DNA from: FEN-1219 sp035644475
GTDB lineage: Bacteria > Pseudomonadota > Gammaproteobacteria > Steroidobacterales > Rariloculaceae
Direction of reading: 5' to 3'
Assembly (NCBI GenBank): GCA_035644475.1
Contig: DASQOL010000004.1
Coordinates: forward strand, 1-64,000
Length of the DNA: 64,000 nt
Shown here: positions 8,728 to 16,631 of the stretch, in pieces
Layout: each line of letters opens with the position of its first letter
Position numbering within the stretch: position 1 is the first letter of the stretch
Notes under the pieces: model-generated
The model's input: only the letters and a program-made list of their open reading frames with translations
Told to the model about the DNA's origin: nothing
The model's database searches: none
Made by a program: the position numbers and the translations under genes

Positions 8728-9246
8728 ATGATCACCGCCGAGGCGGATGACCGGCGTGCAGGCGCACGATCCCGTGCCCTGATGGCTTCGCGCGCGCGGC
8801 TCGCACAGACCGAGCTGATCGAGGAAATCGTAGCGACCGCCGAACGCATCACGGCGGCGCTGTCGTTCGGCGGCGAGCCGATCGTAAAAACCGACGCGAT
8901 TTGGCGGTTGCTGACCACACTCGATCGCTCCCCGTACTGCTCGATTTCCGATGCCGCGCGATTGCTGCGCGTCCCCAAGCAGCGCGTACACGAAACCGCT
9001 CGCAAAGCGGAGCTCGCGGGCCTGGTCGAGCTCGCGGCCAATTCGGACGACCGACGCATCGTCCAGATCCTGCTTACCCGCGCCGGCCGCTCGCAGATCG
9101 CAGCGCGGCGTTCGATCGAGAACCAATGGCGCAACGTGCTGCTGAACGGTCTGGACGAGCATCGCCTAGCGACGACGGTGCACGTGCTGCGCGTCATTCG
9201 GCAGCGCCTGCTGCGCGACGAACGCGAACGCCGCACCCGAGAATAA
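8728..9246 (+). CDS. MarR-family transcriptional regulator
   Basis: 172 residues from the ATG at 8728, chosen because GGGGAG at 8716-8721 is a well-placed ribosome site. The upstream in-frame extension lies in the palindromic repeat. The winged helix is visible: SISDAARLLRVPKQRVHETARKAE as helix-turn-helix, then LVELAANSDDRRIVQILLT as wing with the DxRR pattern of MarR proteins. Target genes and ligand are unknown; the next gene on the same strand is a small secreted protein. Confidence 0.85.
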   Translation: MITAEADDRRAGARSRALMASRARLAQTELIEEIVATAERITAALSFGGEPIVKTDAIWRLLTTLDRSPYCSISDAARLLRVPKQRVHETARKAELAGLVELAANSDDRRIVQILLTRAGRSQIAARRSIENQWRNVLLNGLDEHRLATTVHVLRVIRQRLLRDERERRTRE

Positions 9247-9315
9247 GGTTCCGGCGCCGTTGCGCACGGCGAGTGCTAAGCTGTGAAGCCGCGAATTGCA
9301 GCGACCGAGATTCAC

Positions 9316-9621
9316 ATGAGCCACACCCAGCTTCCGAGATCCACGCGCGCCGTCGCGGCCGCCGCCGTCGGCGCCATGGCCGCGCTCCTGACGGGCGCGC
9401 CCGCTGCGGCCGACGTCGTGCAGGGCACCGTCAAACCCGCCACGGCCAAGGTCGCGATCAAGAACGCCGCCGGCGAGCAGGTCGCCGAAGTGAGCGGCGG
9501 CGCGTTCCAGCTGCGGCTGCCGGCCGGCAAGTTCACGGCCGAGTGCCCCGCGCCCTCGCAGAAGAAGGTCACGTTCTTCAGCCTGGCGCAGCCCACGAGC
9601 GTGAACATCGACTGCTCCTAG
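9316..9621 (+). CDS. Small secreted protein of unknown function
   Basis: 101 residues from the ATG at 9316. The N-terminus is a signal peptide ending near GAPAAADVV. The mature part is about 70 residues with beta-rich GTVKPATAKVAIKNAAGEQ followed by FTAECPAPSQKK and a terminal NIDC. This resembles a single carboxypeptidase-regulatory-like beta sandwich, but no family is confidently recognised. It stops 16 bp before the next gene, so the two are probably one transcript. Confidence 0.7.
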   Translation: MSHTQLPRSTRAVAAAAVGAMAALLTGAPAAADVVQGTVKPATAKVAIKNAAGEQVAEVSGGAFQLRLPAGKFTAECPAPSQKKVTFFSLAQPTSVNIDCS

Positions 9622-9637
9622 CCCCGGCGCGAACCCC

Positions 9638-10693
9638 ATGACGGACGGAACCGACCGGGCCGAGGCCAAGGCCAAACAGGCCGCGATTCACGAGAAGTAC
9701 GCGTTCTGGATGGACGTGAGCGGCAAGCTCGCGCTGCCGCTCGTCACGGCCATCGTCGCGCTGGCGGGCACGTACCTCACCACCAAGATCAACGAGCAGA
9801 ACAACGTCCGCGAGACCATCAACCAGCGCGAGCAGGCGGAGTCCGCGCTGCGCACGCAGATGTTCCGCGAGCTGGTGAGCCCGGTGGTCGGCGACTTGGG
9901 CGCGAGCGCGACGGCCGACGACAATCGTCCGGAGCGGCTCGCGCTGCTCGCCGAGATGCTCGCGCTCAACTTCCACGAGCACTTCGAGCTCGGGCCGCTG
10001 ATGCTCTACGTGGACGAGCTGCCCGGTCAGACGACGCTCAACCGCAACCGCATGCGCTCGGTCGCACGGCGGGTGATCTCGCGGCAGCTCGCGGTGCTCG
10101 GCCCGGCCGCGGCCACGGCCGCGACCGCAACGTGCGGCAAGGAGTCGAGCGACGTCGACATCTGGCTCACGTCCGACGCGTCGGAGCCGGCCGACAAGCC
10201 GCAGGCGTGCCAGATCGCGGGCGAGCCCGACGGCAAGAGCGCGTACTTCGAGTGCAGCAGCGTCGACCGCGCGTCCGAGGTGCTGGCGCCGTTCACCGTG
10301 TCTTCGAAGGACTGCAGGGACCGGCTCACGATTCTGCTCGCCGATCTCGACTGGGCGAACAACAGCGTGCGCGTGGTCGCGACCAGCACGCCGCCGTCGG
10401 CGCAGAGCACGGCGGGAGCGCAAGCCGACGCGAACACGATCCCCGAGTTCGTCGAGTTCACGCTGTCGCCGTACGCAATGCCGTTCTCCGACAACACGCT
10501 GCTGCGCAGCGGCAACCGGTTCGGGCTCTACGTGCGGCAGATCGAGCCGAGCCGCGAGCCGTGCACGCCGCCCGCCTGCGATCCGACGACGCGCCTGATG
10601 CGGCTGTCGCTGATCTGGTTCCCGCGCGACTTCATTCCGCCGCGCGAGCGCCCCACCGACTTCGAAGAGATCCGCAAGTCCCTCAAGCTCTGA
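9638..10693 (+). CDS. Hypothetical single-span membrane protein
   Basis: 351 residues. One membrane helix at about 29-48 (KLALPLVTAIVALAGTYLTT) follows a charged N-terminus. A coiled-coil-like charged stretch (NEQNNVRETINQREQ) comes next, then a mostly soluble C-terminal domain with several cysteines. No family was recognised. The stop codon TGA at 10691-10693 overlaps the first bases of a REP-type half element (TGAAAATAGGGACAGG). Confidence 0.7.
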   Translation: MTDGTDRAEAKAKQAAIHEKYAFWMDVSGKLALPLVTAIVALAGTYLTTKINEQNNVRETINQREQAESALRTQMFRELVSPVVGDLGASATADDNRPERLALLAEMLALNFHEHFELGPLMLYVDELPGQTTLNRNRMRSVARRVISRQLAVLGPAAATAATATCGKESSDVDIWLTSDASEPADKPQACQIAGEPDGKSAYFECSSVDRASEVLAPFTVSSKDCRDRLTILLADLDWANNSVRVVATSTPPSAQSTAGAQADANTIPEFVEFTLSPYAMPFSDNTLLRSGNRFGLYVRQIEPSREPCTPPACDPTTRLMRLSLIWFPRDFIPPRERPTDFEEIRKSLKL

Positions 10694-10720
10694 AAATAGG
10701 GACAGGTTACTTTTTCGCGC
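10691..10720. repeat. REP-type half element (AAAATAGGGACA family variant)
   Basis: AAAATAGGGACAGG followed by TTACTTTTTCG lies between two convergent genes. It matches one arm of the hairpins at 12674, 23916, 36598 and 59719, but reads GACAGGTTAC in place of GACATGTTGC. No second arm is present. It overlaps one stop codon and ends 2 bp from the other. Confidence 0.6.
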
Positions 10721-10721
10721 G

Positions 10722-11543
10722 TTAGCGGCAGAAGGTCTGGTTCAGCGTCGCCGCGAGACGCTCGCCGGCGCGCGCGAGACGCTCCGCGGTGACGCGCTGC
10801 GCCGCGGCGACGTACTCGGCATCGAGCACGATCGGCGGCGGCGACTCGCGCAACGCGTACACGGCTCCGCGCAACGCGAGGCTCTCGGCGGCCCACGCGG
10901 CGGGGTCGACATCGCGCGCCGCCTCGTCCACGGACCGCAGGCTCGGCGCGAGCCGTCGCGCGTAACGTTGCGCCGAGAGGCCCGCGAGATCGATGACGTC
11001 CGTATCCCAGAAGCGATGCAGGTTGACGACCGTGTCGCCGTAGCGGACGTCGATCGTGTTGCCGCCCCGGTCCTCCGCTCGGCCCACATGCAGCGGCTGA
11101 TGCACGTCCACGACAAAGTGCACGAGGAAACGCAGCGCGTCGAGCCGCCGGGCCGCGGGCAGGTCCCGGTTCGCGAGATCGCGCCGGAAGCGCTCGATCG
11201 CTTCGAGCACGTCGCCCTCGGGCGGGTGACGAAATGCCGCGATGCTCGCCCGCGCGGCCGCGAGATCGCCCGCACGCGCGGCGTCGGCCACGTTCATGAA
11301 ATGCCACGGCGCGGACTGCCGCCATTCGGGCATGCTCCGCACCGCGTCGGCCCAAACACCGAGCTCCGCGAGCGATTCGCCGCCGCCGAGCGCCGCCACC
11401 TCGGCGCTCGCGCCGGCGCAGAGCCGCGGCCCGGCAAGCAGCCCGGCGATCCGGTGGCCGTCGGGCCCGAATGCACCCGCCCGCGGCGCCGCAACGACGG
11501 CGGCCACGGCGAAGAACCAGAGAAGAAACCCTCGCTTGCTCAC
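10722..11543 (-). CDS. S1/P1-type nuclease, secreted
   Basis: 273 residues with a signal peptide ending near RAGA; the mature N-terminus is FGPDGHRIAG. Family zinc-site motifs follow in order: WADAVR, WHFMNV, LVHFVVDVHQPLHVG, GGNTIDV and NLHRFWDTDVI. These enzymes carry a trinuclear zinc site and degrade single-stranded DNA and RNA, giving 5'-mononucleotides. The usual first residue Trp of the mature protein appears as Phe here (AFGPDGH), a mild departure from the consensus. Probably periplasmic or extracellular, for nucleic-acid scavenging. Confidence 0.88.
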   Translation of the reverse strand: MSKRGFLLWFFAVAAVVAAPRAGAFGPDGHRIAGLLAGPRLCAGASAEVAALGGGESLAELGVWADAVRSMPEWRQSAPWHFMNVADAARAGDLAAARASIAAFRHPPEGDVLEAIERFRRDLANRDLPAARRLDALRFLVHFVVDVHQPLHVGRAEDRGGNTIDVRYGDTVVNLHRFWDTDVIDLAGLSAQRYARRLAPSLRSVDEAARDVDPAAWAAESLALRGAVYALRESPPPIVLDAEYVAAAQRVTAERLARAGERLAATLNQTFCR

Positions 11544-11651
11544 GACGACGCCCGGGCACTGTAGAATCGCGCTCGACTATAGCCGACGCTCGATCGCCGG
11601 CTCACGCCTCGAAGCCGCGATATTGTTCTTCTTTCTTTGGGGGATCATTAG

Positions 11652-12683
11652 ATGCTCGCGCACCGACACTCGCTCGCACTGCTCGCTCTGCTGCTCGCGC
11701 CGCTCACCGCACAGCTCGCACCGCTCACGCTCAAGGAGCAAGGCAGCTTCTTCGTCGGCGGCGAGAAGAAGACCGTGTCCACGCCGGCCAACAATTTGGT
11801 CCCGGCCCAGACGGGCGAGATCACGGTCAACCAGATGTACGTGCAGTACCAGATCCCGATGAACGGCGACCGGCACCTGCCCATCGTGATGGTTCACGGC
11901 TGCTGCCTGAGCAGCAAGACCTGGGAGACGACGCCCGACGGCCGCATGGGCTGGAGCGAGTACTTCGTGCGCAAGGACCGCTCGGTGTATCTCGCCGACC
12001 AGGTGTCGCGCGCGCGCTCGGGCTTCGACCCGACGGCGTTCACCGACGTGCGCACAGGCAAGACTCCGCCCGCGCAGATGCCGGGAATCCTATCGGCGTC
12101 GCACGAGATCGGCTGGACCGTATTCCGCTTCGGCCCGAAGTACGGCGAGGTGTTCCCCGACGAGCAGTTCCCGATGCAAGCGATCGACGAGTTCTACAAG
12201 CAGATGATCCCGGACCTGAACTCGACGCTGCCGCAGAACCCGAATCCCACCTGGACGCAGATGGCCGCGCTCGGCGTGAAACTCCGCGGCGCCGTGCTCA
12301 TGGGCCACTCGGAGTCCGGCTTCTTTCCGGAGCAGGCCGCCCTCATCAATCCGAAAGGCATCAAGGGCGTCATCTCGATCGAGATGGGATGCGTCACGGA
12401 TTTCGGCGCGCAGCAGCTCGCAACGCTCGCCAAGATCCCCACGCTCATCATGTTCGGCGACCACTTGGGCGACGTGAGCGGCGGCCCCGCGAACTGGGCG
12501 CAGTCGTTCGACACCTGCAAGACGTTCGTCGATCAGCTCAACAAGGCCGGCGGCAACGCCACGATGATGCATTTGCCCGCGCTCGGCATCAAAGGCAACA
12601 GCCACATGCTGATGCAGGACAAGAACAGCGATAGGCTCGCCGACCTCGTCATCGACTGGATCGACAAGCACGTCGAAAAATAG
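11652..12683 (+). CDS. Secreted alpha/beta-hydrolase (esterase-like)
   Basis: 343 residues with an N-terminal signal sequence (LALLALLLAPLTAQL). The oxyanion region is VMVHGCCLSSKTW and the nucleophile elbow is GHSESG, followed by a late acid/histidine part (FGDHLGD, KGNSHMLMQD). It resembles fungal/bacterial esterases of the alpha/beta-hydrolase fold with a Ser-Glu motif. The substrate is unknown. The last codons, GAAAAATAG, are part of the repeat hairpin that follows, so the C-terminus HVEK-stop is set by the repeat. Confidence 0.8.
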   Translation: MLAHRHSLALLALLLAPLTAQLAPLTLKEQGSFFVGGEKKTVSTPANNLVPAQTGEITVNQMYVQYQIPMNGDRHLPIVMVHGCCLSSKTWETTPDGRMGWSEYFVRKDRSVYLADQVSRARSGFDPTAFTDVRTGKTPPAQMPGILSASHEIGWTVFRFGPKYGEVFPDEQFPMQAIDEFYKQMIPDLNSTLPQNPNPTWTQMAALGVKLRGAVLMGHSESGFFPEQAALINPKGIKGVISIEMGCVTDFGAQQLATLAKIPTLIMFGDHLGDVSGGPANWAQSFDTCKTFVDQLNKAGGNATMMHLPALGIKGNSHMLMQDKNSDRLADLVIDWIDKHVEK

Positions 12684-12778
12684 GGACATGTTGCATTTTT
12701 CGACGCCGCAGGCTCGGGGCCGGTGGCGCCTCATCGAAAATGCAACATGTCCCCATTTTTCGCTGTCCCCATTTTTCG
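12674..12778. repeat. REP-type hairpin (AAAATAGGGACATGTTGC family) with extra half arm
   Basis: The left arm (12674-12703) and right arm (12734-12762) pair almost perfectly around a 30-bp loop. A third partial copy of the right arm (CTGTCCCCATTTTTCG) follows at 12763-12778. The element contains the stop codon of the upstream esterase gene at 12681-12683. A-tract, stem and T-tract make it a plausible two-way transcription terminator. Confidence 0.8.
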
Positions 12779-12795
12779 CGAGTCGGAGGGCAGTC

Positions 12796-13350
12796 TTGGT
12801 AGCGACCTCTTCCACGCACCGCGAGCTCGGCATCTCCGCGCCGAATTTCGCGCTGCCGGACTACGCCGGCCGCATCGTCGCGCTCGGCGACTTCCCCGGC
12901 GCGCGCGGGCTGCTCGTGGTGTTCTGGAGCAACCACTGCCCGTACGTGAAGTACATCAAGCGCGCGTTCGCCGAGTTCGCGCGCGAGTACCAGGAGAAAG
13001 GCCTCGCGATCGTCGCGATCAACGCCAACGACGCCGACGCCTATCCCGACGACAGCCCCGCGCAGATGCAGGCCGACGCCGAGGAGTTCGGCTTCACGTT
13101 CGACTATTTGATCGACGAGACGCAGAACGTGGCGCGCGCATTCGACGCCGTCTGCACGCCCGACTTCTTCCTGTTCGACCGCGGCCGCCGACTCGCCTAT
13201 CACGGCCAGTTCGACGCGAGCCGCCCGCGCAACAGCGAGCCGATCACCGGCGCCGACCTGCGCGCGGCGGCCGACGCGGTGCTCGCGGGCAAGCCCCCGC
13301 CGCCGCAGCAGACGCCGAGCATCGGCTGCAACATCAAGTGGCGTAGCTGA
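12796..13350 (+). CDS. Thioredoxin-fold redoxin family protein
   Basis: 184 residues from a TTG start at 12796. This start is chosen because CGGAGGG lies at 12784-12790 and the conserved sequence begins shortly afterwards. The core is APNFALPDYAG, then VVFWSNHCPYVKYIKR, then AINANDAD and VCTPDFFLFDRGRRLAYHGQ. This is the AhpC/TSA-redoxin type with a CPYV rather than CxxC motif, as in the family often annotated thioredoxin family protein. It lacks a signal peptide and should be cytosolic. Peroxidase or reductase activity is unproven. Confidence 0.85.
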   Translation: MVATSSTHRELGISAPNFALPDYAGRIVALGDFPGARGLLVVFWSNHCPYVKYIKRAFAEFAREYQEKGLAIVAINANDADAYPDDSPAQMQADAEEFGFTFDYLIDETQNVARAFDAVCTPDFFLFDRGRRLAYHGQFDASRPRNSEPITGADLRAAADAVLAGKPPPPQQTPSIGCNIKWRS

Positions 13351-13362
13351 CTCGAGCTTCGT

Positions 13363-13992
13363 TCAGCGCCGGCGACCGCCGACCTCGGCGCCGAGCGCGG
13401 CGCGGTAGTCGCGAATCGCGCGGCTCGCGGACGGCCTGTCGAGAAAGGCCACGAGCTGCTCGAGGTCGATGCCGGGCAGCGCCTCGCTCGACGCCACCGC
13501 GTCGTAGCCTCCGCGGCGCCGCACGTAGACGCGAATCCGGCCGTCCTCCCAGAACCACACTTCGCCGACGCCGAGCTTGCGGTACACGTCGAGCTTGTCG
13601 ATACCGCCGGCGGTCCAGATCACGTCGATCATGAGATCCGGACTCCGCTTGCGCTTCGGCTCGGGGCCGAAGATGTAGCATTCGTCGGCCTCGGCTCCGC
13701 GCTCTTCGCGCTTGTTCTTGAGCGTCCACGAGCCGTACGGAGTGAAGTCGACGCCGCGCTCCAAGCACCACGCTTCCACCAGACGACCGATATAGGACTT
13801 GATCTCGTCGTGCGTTCGCGAAGGGCTCATGATCTCGAGCGTTCCTTCGAGGTACGTGATCCGGGGCGCAGATCGTTCTCCTCGGATCTCGAGCAGCCGC
13901 AAATAGTCGGCCCACGTGACGCCGTAGAGGTGCACGTAGTGGTCCTCGTGGGGTTCCTCCCCCCGGTCCATGAGCTCGGCTCGCGCGATCAT
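13363..13992 (-). CDS. Uma2-family protein (second copy)
   Basis: 209 residues from the ATG at 13992. The Uma2 core is visible as RSPDLMIDVIWTAGG, KLDVYRKLGVGEVWFWEDG and a preceding SYIGRLVEAWC helix. The position usually occupied by Glu in the ExV strand is Asp here (IDVIW), so nuclease activity is uncertain. It ends 12 bp from the redoxin stop in a convergent arrangement. Confidence 0.82.
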   Translation of the reverse strand: MIARAELMDRGEEPHEDHYVHLYGVTWADYLRLLEIRGERSAPRITYLEGTLEIMSPSRTHDEIKSYIGRLVEAWCLERGVDFTPYGSWTLKNKREERGAEADECYIFGPEPKRKRSPDLMIDVIWTAGGIDKLDVYRKLGVGEVWFWEDGRIRVYVRRRGGYDAVASSEALPGIDLEQLVAFLDRPSASRAIRDYRAALGAEVGGRRR

Positions 13993-14084
13993 GGGGGGTA
14001 GTATAGTCCGGCGTCGTGCTGCGTCGGGCACGGCTCGAAAGCGGACGAAACGCGTATTTTCGCGTTGCGCCGAGAGCGCTAGCG

Positions 14085-14223
14085 CAGATCCTCGAGCTAT
14101 TGCTGCTCGAGTTCGCCCGGCCGGTGGTGATCGCAAACGTCGTGGCACGCGGGCGCGGCCGTCGGCGTCAACGTGCTACGCGCGGCCGCCGTGCGGCCGA
14201 CCGAAGCGCTGCGGCACGAATGA
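14085..14223 (+). pseudogene. Remnant of an FtsX-type permease C-terminus
   Basis: One frame reads LLLLEFARPVVIANVVA, closely matching LLLAEFSKPVVVANVVA near the end of the permease encoded at 1423-3897. After a break, another frame reads VRPTEALRHE and then a stop (TGA at 14221-14223), matching the NPARALRHE end of that permease. The middle part (about 50 residues) is missing and the frames differ, so this is a decayed fragment. It lies in the 238-bp gap between the Uma2 gene and the M48 gene. Nothing else was seen there. Confidence 0.7.
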
Positions 14224-14230
14224 CGCGCGC

Positions 14231-15070
14231 TCAGCGCGCGTCCGCCACGGAGTTACTCACCGGATGCGTCGGCGCCTTGTTCCGCGCCTGCTCGTAGAAC
14301 GGCATCATCTTCGGCGCCAGCGCGGCGAGCGTCTGCTGGCGGTTGCCGGGGGCCGGGTGCGTGCTCAGGAACTGCGGCGGCCCGCCGCCCCCGACTTTCT
14401 CCATCTTCTGCCATAGCGAGATTGCGGCGTTCGGGTTGTAGCCGGCTTTCGCCGCGAGCTCGATGCCGATGCGATCGGCCTCCGACTCCGCGGCGCGGCT
14501 GTTCGGCAGCTGGATGGCGACCTGCGCCGCGAGCGCCACGGCGCCGAGGGCCGCGCCGTCGTTGTCCTTCGACAAGGCGCCGACCACCGCGAGGCCCGCG
14601 CTGGTGGCGAGCGCCACCGACATGCGCTCGGCCGTGTGGTTCGCGAGCGCGTGGCTGATCTCGTGGCCGAGCACCTGCGCGAGCTCGTCGTCGCTGGGGT
14701 CGATCTTCTGCAGCAGGCCCGTGTAGACGGCCATGCGTCCGCCGGCCATGCACCACGCGTTCACGGTCTCGGGGTCGTCGATGACCTGCACGCTCCATTC
14801 CCAATTGGCCGTGTCGGGCCGGAACGCGATCGCCTGCGCGACCAGGCGCTCGGTGATCGCGTCGACGCGGCGCGTGACGCGCGCATCGGTCACGAGCTTC
14901 CCTTCCTTGCGCAGATCGCCCATCTGCGTCGCGTACGCCTCCTTGGACGCGGCGATCGCGTCGTTCTCGGAGACCAACGCGAGCGTGTGCCGCCCGGTGG
15001 GGCTCGTGGCGCAGGCGCCGAGCGCGACGAGGATCAACGCCGTCGCGCCGAATCGGGTCTTCGATCTCAT
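14231..15070 (-). CDS. M48-family metalloprotease lipoprotein (copy 1)
   Basis: 279 residues from the ATG at 15070. The lipobox is LGACATSPTGR. The zinc motif HEISH (in LGHEISHALANHTAER) and the downstream glutamate in ESEADRIG are present, with a C-terminal GPPQFLSTHP typical of periplasmic LoiP/YcaL-like M48B peptidases. Such proteins take part in outer-membrane protein quality control. A close paralogue is at 15667. The two are separated by a small lipoprotein gene on the same strand. Confidence 0.9.
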   Translation of the reverse strand: MRSKTRFGATALILVALGACATSPTGRHTLALVSENDAIAASKEAYATQMGDLRKEGKLVTDARVTRRVDAITERLVAQAIAFRPDTANWEWSVQVIDDPETVNAWCMAGGRMAVYTGLLQKIDPSDDELAQVLGHEISHALANHTAERMSVALATSAGLAVVGALSKDNDGAALGAVALAAQVAIQLPNSRAAESEADRIGIELAAKAGYNPNAAISLWQKMEKVGGGGPPQFLSTHPAPGNRQQTLAALAPKMMPFYEQARNKAPTHPVSNSVADAR

Positions 15071-15147
15071 CGCCTCACCTCGCTGAATCACCCGCGATCG
15101 AGTTGCAAGCCGCAAGAGTGATGCCAAGAGCTCCCGGAAGGACGCCC

Positions 15148-15555
15148 TCAAGGGGCCACGTCGCACTTGGATTCCCCGTAGGGGCCCGTGGGCTTGCACG
15201 AGTCCTTGAGCCCTATGATGCTCGCGCCGAGCGCCGCACCGATCACCATGGCGACGGTCTTGCCCGGCGCGCTCTTGCGGTGCTCGACCGCGGTGATGTC
15301 GGCCACGCGCACCGGTACAGTCTCGCCGCCCGCTGTCTTGCCGTGCAGCACGCCGTCCTCGATCGACACGACCTCGAGCTCGGCGCTCGCGCTCGCCGCC
15401 GTGGTCACGCGCACCGTCTCGCCGGCATGCACGAGCGCAGGCAACGCGGCCAGGTCGGAGCCCTTGACGATTTGCCGCGTGGTGCAACCCGCGGCCGCGA
15501 CGAGCGCAATCACGACGCACGAGCAGCACTTGAGACTCGCCGTGAAGGCAGACAT
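15148..15555 (-). CDS. Small lipoprotein of unknown function
   Basis: 134 residues from the ATG at 15555, with a signal ending in a lipobox (VAAAGCTTRQ). The middle part (VHAGETVRVTT, then VVSIEDGVLHGKT and VRVADITAVEHRK) has the shape of a small beta-barrel regulatory domain seen in short envelope lipoproteins. It is followed by a hydrophobic glycine-rich stretch. No firm family assignment. It sits between two M48 protease genes, so it may be an envelope-maintenance accessory. Confidence 0.7.
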   Translation of the reverse strand: MSAFTASLKCCSCVVIALVAAAGCTTRQIVKGSDLAALPALVHAGETVRVTTAASASAELEVVSIEDGVLHGKTAGGETVPVRVADITAVEHRKSAPGKTVAMVIGAALGASIIGLKDSCKPTGPYGESKCDVAP

Positions 15556-15666
15556 CCGGTTCCCCCGCGTTCCGATCGGAACGTGCGGGATGCTACGTCG
15601 CACGGACGGGTGGCGCAACGCGCGCGGGTGCGGCTACGGCTCGCGGCCGGCGACGGCGGCGCGGGA

Positions 15667-16497
15667 TCAGCGCGGGATGTCGACGGCTTGGATCGGGAAC
15701 GTCGGCGGGGTGCCGGCCTTGGCCTGCTCGTAGAACGGCCGCATCTTCGGCCCGAGCTCGGCGAGCTTCTGCTGGCGGTTCGCTGGGCTAGGGTGGGTGC
15801 TCAGGAACTGCGGCGGACCCGCGCCCGAAACTTGCTCCATCTTTTGCCAAAGGCTGATCGCCGCGGCCGGATCGTAGCCCGCCTTCGCGGCGAGCTCGAT
15901 GCCGATCTGATCCGCCTCCGATTCCGACGTGCGGCTGTTCGGCAGCTGAACGGCGTATTGTGCCGCGAGCGCCGTGGCGCTCATCGTCGCCACCGAGTTC
16001 TTCGAGAATAGCCCAGCCGCGGCGACGCCCAAGTTGGTCGCCATCGCGACCGACATGCGCTCGGCCGTGTGATTGGCCAGCGCGTGGCCGATCTCATGGC
16101 CCATGACCTGCGCGAGCTCGTCGTCGCTGGGCATGATCTTCTCGAGCAGGCCCGTGTACACGGCCATGCGGCCGCCGGCCATGCACCACGCGTTCACGGT
16201 CTCGGGATCGTCGATGACCTCGACGCTCCATTCCCACATCTGCGTCTCGGGCCGGACCGTGATCGCCTGCGCGACGAGCCGGCTCGTGATCCGGTCGACA
16301 CGGCCCGTGATCGCGGCGTTCGACACGAGCTTGCCGGACTTGCCGAGATCGTTCATCTGGGTGAGATACGCCTCTTTCGACGCGGAGATCGCGCTCTCCT
16401 CCGAGACGAGTGACAGCTGCCGCCGGCCGGTCGGGCTCGTGGCGCACGCCGCCAGCGCCGCAGCGAGCACCAGCAACCCGATCGTTCGGGTGTTCAT
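15667..16497 (-). CDS. M48-family metalloprotease lipoprotein (copy 2)
   Basis: 276 residues from the ATG at 16497. Lipobox LAACATSPTGR; zinc motif HEIGH within MGHEIGHALANHTAER; ESEADQIG supplies the third ligand; GPPQFLSTHP near the end. It is strongly similar along its whole length to the protein at 14231, so the pair arose by duplication. It probably acts on misfolded outer-membrane proteins in the periplasm, as LoiP and BepA do. Confidence 0.9.
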   Translation of the reverse strand: MNTRTIGLLVLAAALAACATSPTGRRQLSLVSEESAISASKEAYLTQMNDLGKSGKLVSNAAITGRVDRITSRLVAQAITVRPETQMWEWSVEVIDDPETVNAWCMAGGRMAVYTGLLEKIMPSDDELAQVMGHEIGHALANHTAERMSVAMATNLGVAAAGLFSKNSVATMSATALAAQYAVQLPNSRTSESEADQIGIELAAKAGYDPAAAISLWQKMEQVSGAGPPQFLSTHPSPANRQQKLAELGPKMRPFYEQAKAGTPPTFPIQAVDIPR

Positions 16498-16631
16498 CGA
16501 ACGGCTCCTATGCGTGCGCGACGCCGGTCTTGTGACACGCGGGCTGTTGCGACCGATATGGGACCACGGCCTCATGGCCCCCACCGCCGGGCCGCGGTAG
16601 GTTCGACAGGCCTGCGGCCGCGCCGCAGCGG

